DNA from: Nocardioides ferulae
Lineage (GTDB): Bacteria; Actinomycetota; Actinomycetes; Propionibacteriales; Nocardioidaceae
Direction of reading: 5' to 3'
Length of the DNA stretch: 64,000 nucleotides
Assembly (NCBI RefSeq): GCF_003660455.1
Contig: NZ_QZVR01000004.1
Span: 310,001-374,000, forward strand
The notes under the pieces are model-generated. The model was not told the origin of the DNA. It saw only the letters and a list, made by a program, of their open reading frames with translations, and did not search any database. Both the position numbers and the translations under genes were made by a program. Every line of letters starts with the position of its first letter. Within the stretch, counting starts at the first letter, position 1. This document shows, piece after piece, positions 8,146 to 16,595 of the stretch.

Positions 8146-8676
8146 TCAGTTGGCCGTCTGCTCCACGACGTACTGCACGACCGAGTCGCTGCCGGCCTCG
8201 CCGCCGTAGACGGCCAGTACCACGTGCAGGGAGTCGCGGGTGAGGTCCTGGCTGGCCATGCCCTCGATCTGCACCGACTGCGAGCCGGTGGCGAAGCCGG
8301 CGTCGGTGAGCAGGCCGACGGCCTCGTCGAGCGCCTCGGTCGGGTCCTGGATGTCGGTCTGCACCATGACCACGTGACCGGTCTCGCCGGCCTCGCCGCC
8401 GGACATCGCCGAGACGATGTCTCCCTCGATGATCGGGAGGTCGTCGGGGAAGGAGTCGGGCAGGTCGCCGCCGGAGGTGTAGGTGCCGGTGCTGTCGGAG
8501 ACCACGACGTCGCCGGTGTCGGGGTCGACGTCGACCTCCACGTCGCCACCGGCGCCCTGCTCGATGGCCTCCTCAGCGGCCTTCTCGGCTGCGTCCTCGC
8601 CGCTGCAGGCGGCCAGGCCGAAGGGGGCGGTCAGGGCGAACAGCATGGTGACGGTGCGCAGGGCGGTGCGAGACAT
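8146..8676 (-). CDS. Putative lipoprotein, function unknown
   Basis: 176 residues. ATG 8676 is chosen because GAGGAAGG stands seven nt upstream. Signal peptide with lipobox LAAC (Cys about residue 23), then a helical Glu/Ala-rich stretch and an acidic region with a DxDxDxD-like pattern (DVEVDVDPDTGDVVV). The remainder is mixed alpha/beta without a recognised motif. It is probably anchored to the outer face of the membrane. It is transcribed away from nrdR, sharing a 447-bp upstream region. Confidence 0.75.
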   Translation of the reverse strand: MSRTALRTVTMLFALTAPFGLAACSGEDAAEKAAEEAIEQGAGGDVEVDVDPDTGDVVVSDSTGTYTSGGDLPDSFPDDLPIIEGDIVSAMSGGEAGETGHVVMVQTDIQDPTEALDEAVGLLTDAGFATGSQSVQIEGMASQDLTRDSLHVVLAVYGGEAGSDSVVQYVVEQTAN

Positions 8677-8903
8677 GGCGGTCCTTCCTCGGGGGTGCTC
8701 CGAACGTGCCACAGGTGGCGCGCCCGCGGCACCCTTTCGGTGGGCGGACCAGTCGACCTGCCTGCCGCGGATCGAAGCCGGTTCCGCCGCCGCGCGGAGG
8801 TCGTCGCGGTGCGCGACACGCCCGGGTCAGACCAGCCGGAAGGCCTCTGACCTGGGGTTTCCGGCCCGTCGCGAAACCGACTGTGGGTATGTCCGCGACC
8901 GGC

Positions 8904-8932
8904 TTGCATCGTGTCCGGACCCGGCGTACGGT
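8904..8932 (+). promoter_or_regulatory. nrdR-nrdJ promoter
   Basis: TTGCAT (8904-8909) and TACGGT (8927-8932) are 17 nt apart. NrdR boxes start 4 nt downstream, so the repressor would cover the transcription start. This is the main content of the 8677-9123 gap. Confidence 0.55.
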
Positions 8933-8935
8933 TCC

Positions 8936-8951
8936 ACTACATCTAGTAGTT
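8936..8951. promoter_or_regulatory. NrdR box 1
   Basis: ACTACATCTAGTAGTT contains the inverted repeat CTAC-ATCTAG-TAG, matching the 16-bp NrdR-box pattern found before actinobacterial ribonucleotide reductase genes. Confidence 0.8.
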
Positions 8952-8966
8952 ACAGCGGTGTAGTTA

Positions 8967-8982
8967 TCCACATCTAGTGCAC
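8967..8982. promoter_or_regulatory. NrdR box 2
   Basis: TCCACATCTAGTGCAC has the same ATCTAGT core as box 1, exactly 31 bp downstream (three helical turns), the spacing usual for cooperative NrdR binding. Confidence 0.8.
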
Positions 8983-9123
8983 AGGTAGACGCGGAAGCCT
9001 CACAGGCATCCGGCTGTTCTACACAGTGGGACCGCAGATATCCACAGTTTCGTCCACACCCTGTGACGGGTGTCTTCGTCGACCCCGACGACCCGCTTCG
9101 ACCCGCCCGGGAGGAGGACCGCC

Positions 9124-9660
9124 ATGCACTGCCCCTACTGCCGTCACACCGACACCAAGGTGCTCGACTCCCGGGTCGCCGAGGACGGCGGTTCGATCCG
9201 CCGCCGCCGTCAGTGCGGGGCGTGCGCCAAGCGGTTCACGACCGTGGAGCTGATCCAGCTCGCGGTGCTCAAGCGCTCCGGCGCCACGGAGCCGTTCGAC
9301 CGCGCGAAGGCGATCTCGGGAGTCCGCAAAGCCTGCAAGGGCCGCCCGGTCTCCGAGGACGATCTGGCCTGCCTGGGGCAGGCGGTCGAGGACGCCCTGC
9401 GGGGCAGCGGCCAGGCCGAGATTCCCGCCAACGAGGTGGGGCTGGCGATCCTGTCCCCGCTGCGCGCGCTCGACGAGGTCGCCTACCTGCGCTTCGCCAG
9501 CGTCTACAAGTCCTTCGAGTCCGCCGAGGACTTCGAGTCCGAGATCGCCGGTCTCCGCACCGAGCGGGCGGCCCAGCTCGCCGAGCTCGTCGACGGCACG
9601 CCCGGTGCCGACGACACCACCACTGTCGGTGGTCGGCGAGACCCTCAGCCCACGGGCTGA
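9124..9660 (+). CDS. nrdR: Transcriptional repressor NrdR
   Basis: 178 residues. ATG 9124 follows GGGAGGAGGA. A zinc ribbon with C3/C6 and C31/C34 is followed by an ATP-cone domain (about 46-136; [15 protein letters not shown] is the typical entry). NrdR senses ATP/dATP through the cone and represses ribonucleotide reductase genes. The C-terminal tail of ~35 residues is longer than the usual ~150-residue family length and low in complexity. Transcribed with nrdJ, 161 bp apart, from a promoter bearing two NrdR boxes, so it should repress itself and nrdJ. Confidence 0.97.
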   Translation: MHCPYCRHTDTKVLDSRVAEDGGSIRRRRQCGACAKRFTTVELIQLAVLKRSGATEPFDRAKAISGVRKACKGRPVSEDDLACLGQAVEDALRGSGQAEIPANEVGLAILSPLRALDEVAYLRFASVYKSFESAEDFESEIAGLRTERAAQLAELVDGTPGADDTTTVGGRRDPQPTG

Positions 9661-9821
9661 CCCCGAGCCGCCCGGGGGCGTCGTGGGGAAGCGGCGCCCC
9701 CGGGCATCAACCCGGCCGAGCCTCCTCGTGGGCGGCATCGGCACCCAGCAGCACCGGCACGAGCACCAGCACGACCCAGCAGCACTGACAGCGAAGTCAT
9801 CCGAGGGACCAGAGGAGAACC

Positions 9822-12692
9822 ATGACCGAGACGGTGAGCGGCCCGGCAGCGAAGACCAAGACGGGCGCGGGCCTGAAGATCGACCGGGTCTTCAGCACCG
9901 CGGGTGTGCACCCGTACGACGAGATCACCTGGGAGCGTCGCGACGTCGTGCAGACGAACTGGAAGACGGGCGAGACCGTCTTCGAGCAGCGCGGCGTCGA
10001 GTTCCCCGACTTCTGGTCGGTGAACGCCTCGACCATCGTCACCACGAAGTACTTCCGCGGCGCGGTCGGCTCCGACGCCCGCGAGACCAGCCTCAAGCAG
10101 CTGGTCGACCGCGTGGTGAAGACCTACGTCAAGGCCGGCCGTGAGAACGGCTACTTTGCGAGCGAGGCCGACGCGGAGGTCTTCGAGCACGAGATCACCT
10201 GGCTCCTGGTCCACCAGCACTTCTCGTTCAACTCCCCGGTCTGGTTCAACGTCGGCACGCCCTCGCCGCAGCAGGTCTCGGCCTGCTTCATCCTCTCCGT
10301 CGACGACTCGATGGACTCGATCCTCAACTGGTACAAGGAGGAGGGCTTCATCTTCAAGGGCGGCTCTGGTGCCGGCCTGAACCTCTCCCGCATCCGCTCC
10401 TCCAAGGAGCTCCTCTCCTCCGGCGGCACCGCCTCTGGTCCGGTGTCGTTCATGCGCGGCGCCGACGCCTCGGCCGGCACCATCAAGTCCGGTGGCGCCA
10501 CGCGCCGGGCCGCGAAGATGGTCGTCCTCGACGTCGACCACCCCGACATCGTCGAGTTCGTCGAGACCAAGGCGCGCGAGGAAGACAAGATCCGCGCGCT
10601 GCGCGACGCCGGGTTCGACATGGACCTCGGCGGCAAGGACATCACCTCGGTGCAGTACCAGAACGCCAACAACTCGGTGCGAGTGAGCGACGAGTTCATG
10701 CGTGCGGTCGAGGACGGCACCGACTTCGCGCTGCGCGGCCGGATGAGCGGTGAGGTGATCGAGCGGGTCGACGCTCGCGACCTGTTCCGCAAGATCTCCA
10801 CCGCCGCGTGGGAGTGCGCCGACCCAGGCCTGCAGTACGACGACACCATCAACGACTGGCACACCAACCCCGAGACCGGTCGGATCACCGCGTCCAACCC
10901 GTGCTCGGAGTACATGTCGCTCGACAACTCCTCGTGCAACCTGGCGTCGCTGAACCTGATGAAGTTCCTGCGCGACGACGACACCTTCGACGCGCAGCGG
11001 TTCGCCAAGGCCGTCGAGCTGATCATCACCGCGATGGACATCTCGATCTGCTTCGCCGACTTCCCGACCGAGTCGATCGGCCAGACCACCCGTGACTACC
11101 GCCAGCTCGGCATCGGCTACGCCAACCTCGGCGCGCTGCTGATGGCGATGGGCCTGGGCTACGACTCCGACGGCGGCCGCACCATGGCCGCCACGATCAC
11201 CTCGCTGATGACCGGCGTCTCCTACAAGCGGTCGGCCGAGCTGGCTGCGATCGTCGGGCCCTACAACGGCTACGCCCGCAACGCCGAGGCGCACAACCGG
11301 GTGATGCGCAAGCACCAGGCGGCCAACGACACCGTGCGCCCGCTGCACATCGCCGACTCCGACGTGCACAAGCTGGCCACCCACGCCTGGGCCGAGGTGG
11401 TCAAGCTCGGCGAGACCAACGGCTTCCGCAATGCGCAGGCCTCGGTGCTCGCACCCACCGGCACCATCGGCTTCATGATGGACTGCGACACCACCGGCAT
11501 CGAGCCCGACTTCTCGCTGGTGAAGTTCAAGAAGCTGGTCGGCGGCGGCTCGATGCAGATCGTCAACCAGACCGTGCCGCGCGCGCTGAAGAAGATGGGC
11601 TACCAGCCCGAGCAGATCGAGGCGATCGTCGCCTACATCGCCGAGCACGGCCACGTGGTCGACGCGCCGGGGCTCAAGCCCGAGCACTACGAGGTCTTCG
11701 ACTGCGCGATGGGTGAGCGGGCGCTCAAGCCCATGGGCCACGTGCGGATGATGGCCGCCTGCCAGCCGTTCCTCTCCGGGGCGATCTCCAAGACCGTCAA
11801 CCTGCCCGAGTCGGCGACGGTCGCCGACGTGGAGGACATCTACCTCCAGTCGTGGAAGCTCGGCCTGAAGGCGACCGCGATCTACCGCGACAACGCCAAG
11901 GTCGGCCAGCCGCTGTCCGACGGCAAGGGCGAGAACAAGGGCAAGGGCGCCGAGGCCGCGGTCGAGACCAAGGTCGTCGAGAAGGTCGTCTACGCCCCGA
12001 CCCGCAAGCGGCTGCCGAAGTCGCGGGTCTCGCGCACCACCTCGTTCACCGTCGGTGGCGCCGAGGGCTACATGACCTCCGGTGCCCACGACGACGGCGA
12101 GCTGGGCGAGATCTTCCTCAAGCTCGGCAAGCAGGGCTCGACCCTGGCCGGCGTGATGGACGCGTTCTCGATCGCGGTCAGCATCGGCCTGCAGTACGGC
12201 GTCCCGCTGGAGACCTACGTCTCGAAGTTCACCAACCTGCGCTTCGAGCCGGCCGGCCTCACCGACGACCCCGACGTGCGGATGAGCCAGTCGATCATGG
12301 ACTACATCTTCCGCCGCCTGGCGCTGGACTACCTGCCGTTCGAGTCGCGCTCCGCGCTCGGCATCTACTCCGCCGAGGAGCGTCAGCGCCACCTCGAGAC
12401 CGGCTCCTACGAGCCGGTCGAGGAGACCGGATCCGCTGCCGAGCTGGTCGAGTCCCCGGTGGTCGAGACCGTCGACGCCGAGCTGGTCGAGACCAAGGAC
12501 ACCCGCGGCGCCGAGCAGCGCGAGGTGCCCGCTTCCCCGGCCAAGGAGGCCCACACCTCCGCCGAGCTGCTGGAGAAGATCACCGGCCACGCCATCGACA
12601 GCCCGCTCTGCTTCACCTGCGGCACCAAGATGCGCCCCGCCGGCTCGTGCTACGTGTGCGAGGGCTGTGGCAGCACCAGCGGCTGCAGCTGA
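9822..12692 (+). CDS. nrdJ: Vitamin B12-dependent (class II) ribonucleoside-diphosphate reductase
   Basis: 956 residues. It reduces ribonucleotides to deoxyribonucleotides using adenosylcobalamin to make the thiyl radical, without oxygen. Expected residues are present: C361 in NPCSEYMS (thiyl position), C372 eleven residues later and C155 in SACFILSVDD (redox pair), and glycine-rich FKGGSGAGLNLSR. The C-terminus ends in a four-cysteine zinc-like motif (CFTCG and CYVCEGC), typical of long actinobacterial/Thermotoga NrdJ and proposed to relay reducing equivalents. A Glu/Val-rich linker of ~70 residues precedes it. Co-transcribed with nrdR. No cobalamin riboswitch was recognised upstream. Confidence 0.97.
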   Translation: MTETVSGPAAKTKTGAGLKIDRVFSTAGVHPYDEITWERRDVVQTNWKTGETVFEQRGVEFPDFWSVNASTIVTTKYFRGAVGSDARETSLKQLVDRVVKTYVKAGRENGYFASEADAEVFEHEITWLLVHQHFSFNSPVWFNVGTPSPQQVSACFILSVDDSMDSILNWYKEEGFIFKGGSGAGLNLSRIRSSKELLSSGGTASGPVSFMRGADASAGTIKSGGATRRAAKMVVLDVDHPDIVEFVETKAREEDKIRALRDAGFDMDLGGKDITSVQYQNANNSVRVSDEFMRAVEDGTDFALRGRMSGEVIERVDARDLFRKISTAAWECADPGLQYDDTINDWHTNPETGRITASNPCSEYMSLDNSSCNLASLNLMKFLRDDDTFDAQRFAKAVELIITAMDISICFADFPTESIGQTTRDYRQLGIGYANLGALLMAMGLGYDSDGGRTMAATITSLMTGVSYKRSAELAAIVGPYNGYARNAEAHNRVMRKHQAANDTVRPLHIADSDVHKLATHAWAEVVKLGETNGFRNAQASVLAPTGTIGFMMDCDTTGIEPDFSLVKFKKLVGGGSMQIVNQTVPRALKKMGYQPEQIEAIVAYIAEHGHVVDAPGLKPEHYEVFDCAMGERALKPMGHVRMMAACQPFLSGAISKTVNLPESATVADVEDIYLQSWKLGLKATAIYRDNAKVGQPLSDGKGENKGKGAEAAVETKVVEKVVYAPTRKRLPKSRVSRTTSFTVGGAEGYMTSGAHDDGELGEIFLKLGKQGSTLAGVMDAFSIAVSIGLQYGVPLETYVSKFTNLRFEPAGLTDDPDVRMSQSIMDYIFRRLALDYLPFESRSALGIYSAEERQRHLETGSYEPVEETGSAAELVESPVVETVDAELVETKDTRGAEQREVPASPAKEAHTSAELLEKITGHAIDSPLCFTCGTKMRPAGSCYVCEGCGSTSGCS

Positions 12693-12870
12693 TGTGAACG
12701 GACAGGAAATGACCCAGATCAAGCAGCCGACGATGTCCTGCACTCGGACAGCAATGGCCCGCGATCGGTCAACGGGACATTTCCCGTGGGGATGCGCCGG
12801 AGCGTCACTGCCAGTTGCACGCCGCATGGCAGCGGGAGAACCACGCTGACCATGACGGTACGAATTGATC

Positions 12871-12902
12871 GGCCCAGGCCCCCTTCGCGGGGGGCCTGGG
12901 CC
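12871..12902 (+). terminator. Terminator of nrdR-nrdJ
   Basis: GGCCCAGGCCCCC pairs with its complement across a short TTCGC loop; GGTTTGATT follows. It lies 179 bp after nrdJ. The rest of the 12693-13075 gap shows no gene. Confidence 0.75.
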
Positions 12903-12980
12903 GGTTTGATTGACGGGAGGCTCCGGCGGGTGTCGGGGCCTCCTGATGTGATGCCTCCGGGCACCCCGGTGCCCAAGAAA

Positions 12981-13016
12981 CACGAAACCCCGGCCTTGCC
13001 GGGCCGGGCCTTCGTG
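12981..13016 (-). terminator. Terminator of the HEPN/nucleotidyltransferase operon
   Basis: Hairpin with outer CACGAA/TTCGTG and inner CCCGGC/GCCGGG pairing. On the minus strand it is followed by a T-rich run (GTTTCTTGG), downstream of the gene ending at 13076. Confidence 0.5.
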
Positions 13017-13030
13017 GCGAGACTCTGTCT

Positions 13031-13057
13031 CGCCGCCGCCGCCGCCGCCGCCGCCGG
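13031..13057. repeat. CCG trinucleotide microsatellite
   Basis: About eight to nine uninterrupted CGC/GCC triplets in the gap between the two terminators and the HEPN gene. It is not inside a gene. Confidence 0.9.
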
Positions 13058-13075
13058 TGTGAGAGGTGAGGCGTG

Positions 13076-13477
13076 TCAGCTCAGTCGGCTGGCCGCGCCC
13101 TCAACCAGCGCACCGGCGTCCCGCAGGGCGGTGGTTTGGTCCTTGGCGCTCAGCAGCCTGTCGCCGTAGTGGCTGCCGGGCTTGAGTGCGACAAGTCGGC
13201 GCAGCCGGCCGCCCATCTCGGAGTCCACCTGCTCGAGCACTGCAGCTGCAGCGGCGTGGTCTTGACCGGAGTACCGCGAGCCGGTGGCAGCGATGCAGAT
13301 CGCGTCTCCGGCGGCGATGCCGGACAGCACGGCGATGCCGACGCACACGTTGGCTGCGTACGGGTCGGAGTCCAGCGCGATGAGCTCGGCTGCTTCTAGG
13401 TACTTGCGCGCCACGCGGAGGCGGGCCTTTCCCGCGCTGCGGTCAGCAGTCCGGGTCGGATGCTTCCTCGGGCTCAC
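13076..13477 (-). CDS. HEPN-like protein, partner of an upstream nucleotidyltransferase (probable toxin)
   Basis: 133 residues, GTG start overlapping the upstream stop as GTGA. Almost all-helical; the stretch YLEAAELIALDSDPYAANVCVGIAVLSGIAAGDA and the late LKPGSHYG element match small actinobacterial HEPN-like proteins found beside nucleotidyltransferases. A canonical Rx4-6H RNase motif is not obvious: the nearest pattern is R followed by H nine residues later. In MNT-HEPN pairs the HEPN protein is an RNase toxin silenced by AMPylation by the MNT partner. Toxin activity here is inferred from pairing. Confidence 0.65.
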   Translation of the reverse strand: MSPRKHPTRTADRSAGKARLRVARKYLEAAELIALDSDPYAANVCVGIAVLSGIAAGDAICIAATGSRYSGQDHAAAAAVLEQVDSEMGGRLRRLVALKPGSHYGDRLLSAKDQTTALRDAGALVEGAASRLS

Positions 13478-14115
13478 CGCTCGTCACCGGCGCCAGCTCG
13501 CAGCGCGTGGATGAGCGTCGGCAGCGACACGCCGGCGAGCGTCACTGCGTCCTCCTGCCAGGACTTCACGATCGGCTCGCCGGAGCGGACCGCCTCCCGC
13601 AGATGTTCCCGGTCCAAGGTCAGGCATTCGAGACGGTTGCCGGTCCAGGCGAGCACTTGGTCCTCGAGGTGGCGCACCTGCCCCTCCCAGGCGTCGCTGC
13701 GAATGCTGTCGTCGTCGATGACGATGAGCACGTCGATGTCACTCTCGACACCGGACTCTCGTCTGGCTGTCGACCCGAACAGCGCTGCGGTGGTGACGCT
13801 CGGCGACAGGGCCTCGCACGCCCGCGTGAGCCGCTTGTAGAACTCGGCTCGAGCGCTCACAGCGGACAGCACCGCCGGGGCAAGCACGTGGTCACGATTG
13901 AGTCGGTACACGAAGCCGAGATTGGTGCCCTCCGCGGCCACCAGGCCGTGCTCGGTGAGGCGGTCTAGGACGCGGTGGACGCCGGAGCGAGCGCCGCGGC
14001 GGGCGAGGCGGTGGATCTGGCTGACCCCGAGCGCGGACTCGGTTCCGGCCAGCACCTCCAAGACTGCGGCGTCCAGTGTCGGGATGAGGCTGCTGATCGG
14101 TGAGCTGAGGTCCAC
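13474..14115 (-). CDS. Winged-helix plus MNT-type nucleotidyltransferase (probable antitoxin/autoregulator)
   Basis: 213 residues from GTG 14115; an alternative in-frame GTG at 14151 adds 12 residues. An N-terminal winged helix (GVSQIHRLARRGARSGVHRVLDRLTEHGLV) is followed by a minimal nucleotidyltransferase core with GSTARRESGVESDID (GS-x10-DxD), which should bind Mg-NTP. Related MNT proteins AMPylate a HEPN toxin. The fused DNA-binding domain suggests that it also represses its own promoter: TAGTCT reads as a -10 on the minus strand at 14139-14134, 18 nt before GTG 14115. The GTGA overlap with the HEPN gene implies translational coupling. Confidence 0.75.
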   Translation of the reverse strand: MDLSSPISSLIPTLDAAVLEVLAGTESALGVSQIHRLARRGARSGVHRVLDRLTEHGLVAAEGTNLGFVYRLNRDHVLAPAVLSAVSARAEFYKRLTRACEALSPSVTTAALFGSTARRESGVESDIDVLIVIDDDSIRSDAWEGQVRHLEDQVLAWTGNRLECLTLDREHLREAVRSGEPIVKSWQEDAVTLAGVSLPTLIHALRAGAGDER

Positions 14116-14357
14116 GCTCCCTACTGTCCCACAAAGACTACAACCTGCCACTTTTTAGGACATGTTGCCAGTGTGTAGGACGCCCTCTGCCCGCATGTAG
14201 CGCGGCGGCCCCCGTCAAGAAGTCGTGGGGCTCCCTGTGCGGGGGCCGCGACGCAACCACCTCGAACTGGGGCGCTTGGCGGGCGATGCCACTGCCCGAC
14301 ATCTCGACGCAACTCCACAGGCACCCAACCCGTGGACGCGGCGGGTAGCGTCATGAC

Positions 14358-15311
14358 GTGGTGGAGACAGGACCGGTGCTGGTCGACCATCGCGAACGCG
14401 GCAGCGGCATCCCTGACGCCCTGGCCGCGGCGGGTCTCGATGTGCAGATGGCGGACCTCCCGGTCGGTGACTACGTGCTCGGGGCGCAGCTGGCTGTCGA
14501 ACGCAAAGGGCCCGGGGACCTGGGTGCGTCTATCCGTGATGGCCGCCTCTTCGACCAGGCGACCCGGCTGCAGTCCGCGTTTCCGCAGGCGGTGCTGCTC
14601 GTCGAGGGTGAGCCCCGATTCATCGCCGAGGACGCTTGGCGTGGCGCAGTGTGCCGCCTCGTCGAGGACGGGTTCACGGCACCCGAGGAGCTTCGGCGCC
14701 ACCCCGGCATCGGCCCGGTGCTCGCCGCCCGCCTCACGGACGCACTCCGCAGCCCCTACGCCGCACACACCGACCGCGACCCAGAACCCCCACGCCAGGC
14801 CCGCGGGACACGGCCGTCGCGGCGTTGGGTCCTCACCGCCGCAGCCGGCACCGTCGACCTGGAGTCCTACGAGCGGCGGGCTATCGCCCTGCGCGCCCTC
14901 CGCGGAGCCCCCGCAGGCACCCAGCTCATCGACGGACTCACCGGGGAGGTGCCAGGTTTGGCATCCGTCAGGTGCGGACGCCTTTTCGTCGCGGGTGGTG
15001 CCTGGCTGATGGGTGTCGGACGCGCAGGTGTTTGCCGGCGCTGCTCGTGTTCCACCCTGGCGGGGTCGGCTGGCAGCGTCGATGCGGTGAGCCAATGCGG
15101 CGGGTCGTCGGTCGACATCGAGTACCAGCCATGTTCACGGCCCCAGGCCCAGAGGCGGGCTTCGTCGCGTTCCCGTCGTGTCTGGGCGAGGTCTCTCGAC
15201 AGCTGTTCGAGGTCTTTGTCGACCTCGCGAGGCGGGCCTTCGGGTGAGTCGGTGGCCGGAGGTGGGACTGGGTCGTCGTACGGGTCGCGGTCTACGGCGA
15301 CGGGCTGGTGA
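14358..15311 (+). CDS. ERCC4/XPF-type nuclease-domain protein, probably rearranged at its 3' end
   Basis: The frame from GTG 14358 opens with an ERCC4 nuclease domain: VDHRERGSG, LPVGDYVL, the catalytic-type ERKGPGDL and SIRDGRLFDQ, then LLVEGEPRFI. Next comes a helix-hairpin-helix-like HPGIGPVLAARL (residues ~115-127), closer to the nuclease core than usual, as if a middle segment were deleted. Up to about codon 215 the sequence looks protein-like. Beyond ~15000 it is low-complexity and antisense to a better-looking minus-strand frame. The family cuts branched DNA. The true end of this gene is uncertain. TAGCGT stands 6 nt before the start. Confidence 0.55.
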   Translation: MVETGPVLVDHRERGSGIPDALAAAGLDVQMADLPVGDYVLGAQLAVERKGPGDLGASIRDGRLFDQATRLQSAFPQAVLLVEGEPRFIAEDAWRGAVCRLVEDGFTAPEELRRHPGIGPVLAARLTDALRSPYAAHTDRDPEPPRQARGTRPSRRWVLTAAAGTVDLESYERRAIALRALRGAPAGTQLIDGLTGEVPGLASVRCGRLFVAGGAWLMGVGRAGVCRRCSCSTLAGSAGSVDAVSQCGGSSVDIEYQPCSRPQAQRRASSRSRRVWARSLDSCSRSLSTSRGGPSGESVAGGGTGSSYGSRSTATGW

Positions 15312-15553
15312 ACGAACGCGGCCTCCGACCGTGGCTGCCTCACTGCCCCGTCGGGGTCCTCACCACCCGAGCGCCGGCGACGGCGCTCACTGCGGCGGCG
15401 GGTCGACGGCGGCCACGGCGGCTGCTCCGCGAGCTCGGACCACAGCAGCCACGGCCACTCCCAGGCCCCGTCCTCGACGATCTGCCGCTGCGCCTCTTCC
15501 GGCAGGAGCGTGAGAGGAAGCGGGCGCAGTCTCGAGCGTCCCGGGTCAGCCAC
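14867..15553 (-). CDS. Unrecognised protein, tail-to-tail overlap with the ERCC4 gene and possible N-terminal frameshift
   Basis: 228 residues from GTG 15553. The most protein-like parts are TLLPEEAQRQIVEDGAWEWP near the start and a coiled-coil-like EVDKDLEQLSRDLAQTRRER segment near 120, followed by WAWGREHGWYSM. The last ~80 residues are antisense to the ERCC4 frame and look spurious. Upstream, another minus-strand frame (15672 down to about 15520) encodes VPTPDEELAAQQWLTRDARD, which would join smoothly to this one with a single-base shift near 15520. The real gene may therefore start at 15672 and be frameshifted. Function unknown. Codon third positions look less GC-biased than in neighbouring core genes. 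Confidence 0.4.
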   Translation of the reverse strand: MADPGRSRLRPLPLTLLPEEAQRQIVEDGAWEWPWLLWSELAEQPPWPPSTRRRSERRRRRSGGEDPDGAVRQPRSEAAFVHQPVAVDRDPYDDPVPPPATDSPEGPPREVDKDLEQLSRDLAQTRRERDEARLWAWGREHGWYSMSTDDPPHWLTASTLPADPARVEHEQRRQTPARPTPISQAPPATKRRPHLTDAKPGTSPVSPSMSWVPAGAPRRARRAIARRS

Positions 15554-15845
15554 TGCTGGGCCGCGAGCTCCTCATCTGGGGTGGGCACGCCACCCATCGT
15601 CGCGACGACCACCGAGATCGGCCGGCCGACCCCTGTCGTGGACCATGGGCCCTTGTATCCCGTGCGAGACAAGTCCGGCCGTCGCGCGGCAGCCGTGTGC
15701 CCGCAGTCGTTGATCCGACCACACGTGGCCTCAGCTCTGGCTACCGTCGCAGCATGGGCTGGCTGGTCTTGTTGCTGATCGTCGCGACGGCCGCCATCCT
15801 GTACGCCCGCGTCTCACCAACCACTACGGATAGTTCGGGGATCTC

Positions 15846-16595
15846 ATGCGTGCGGGCCGCCATCTCACCGCTACAGCCGTGGCTTCGTCTCTCCTCGTTC
15901 TCGCCGTCACCGGATGTGGTGAGCAGGACCGCAGCGACCCGGCGGACCGCCAGGCCCGTGCCCAGGAGGCAGTCGACCACTCCGAGCGTCCCGACCCCGC
16001 CTTGCCGGCCTCGGTGAGCGCCGACGCCGGCGCACGGGTCTGGTCCCAGATCGCCTTCGGGCAGGGCGCCCTGTGGAACGAGACGTTCAATGCGCTCACG
16101 CCGATGGTCAGGTCCGCCGACGTCACCGTGCTCGGCACGGTCACCGAGGCCGGGCCGGGTCGCGAGCTCGTCTCCGAAGAGGACGGGGAGAAGCTGGTCG
16201 ATGTTGAGGTCTTCATGCAGGTGAAGGCAGACGAAGTCTTGGCGGGCAACATCGCCGACGGGACAGGCCATGTGACGGTGGTCTTCGGCCCCTACGACGA
16301 GGCGACCATGGCCGCCACCCCCTGGGCGGACTACGTCGGCGAGCAGGCGGTCTTCGTGCTGCGTCGATCTGGGACGGCGGTCCGTGGCCCTGGAGGGGTG
16401 CAGCCGGCCAACCCCGACCTGCTGGCCTTGAACGTCTACACGGTGGTGTACGCGCCCGGCATCCTCGACGCCGACAGCCGGGGCCACACACGGGCGCCCT
16501 GGTGGGCAGAGGACGGCGGCTGGCCCCAGGCGCTGGAAGGGCGCCCGTTCGGTGACCTCATCGCGGACATCCGGTCGGCCGGGAAGCGTGCCTGA
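15846..16595 (+). CDS. Putative lipoprotein, function unknown
   Basis: 249 residues from ATG 15846. Signal peptide with lipobox VTGC (Cys about 24). The mature part begins with a polar Asp/Ala-rich linker, then beta-rich sequence (VTVLGTVTEA, VTVVFGPYD, EQAVFVLRRSG). This organisation resembles actinobacterial proteins that assess a surface or regulatory domain, but no family is recognised. No partner is in the same operon. A short membrane-type peptide frame begins just before it (15754) but does not terminate until inside this gene. Confidence 0.7.
   Translation: MRAGRHLTATAVASSLLVLAVTGCGEQDRSDPADRQARAQEAVDHSERPDPALPASVSADAGARVWSQIAFGQGALWNETFNALTPMVRSADVTVLGTVTEAGPGRELVSEEDGEKLVDVEVFMQVKADEVLAGNIADGTGHVTVVFGPYDEATMAATPWADYVGEQAVFVLRRSGTAVRGPGGVQPANPDLLALNVYTVVYAPGILDADSRGHTRAPWWAEDGGWPQALEGRPFGDLIADIRSAGKRA

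Noticed and set aside
8701-8730. Cobalamin riboswitch before nrdR-nrdJ
   Set aside because: Only a loose GCCAC/GGTGGC pairing is present, on the far side of the nrdR promoter; the B12-box and the expected stems are missing.
9645-12983. 1112-codon minus-strand frame opposite nrdJ
   Set aside because: Antisense of a clear nrdJ; its Leu/Gly/Val/Asp/His-rich composition is the usual complement of high-GC coding sequence.
13031-13057. CCG microsatellite as a phase-variation switch
   Set aside because: It lies between terminators and outside any gene or promoter, so a length change has no evident target.
15697-16017. Small membrane peptide frame (MGWLVLLLIVATAAILYARV)
   Set aside because: It has a membrane-like start but no stop before running deep into the lipoprotein gene in another frame; possibly a remnant, not supportable as a gene.
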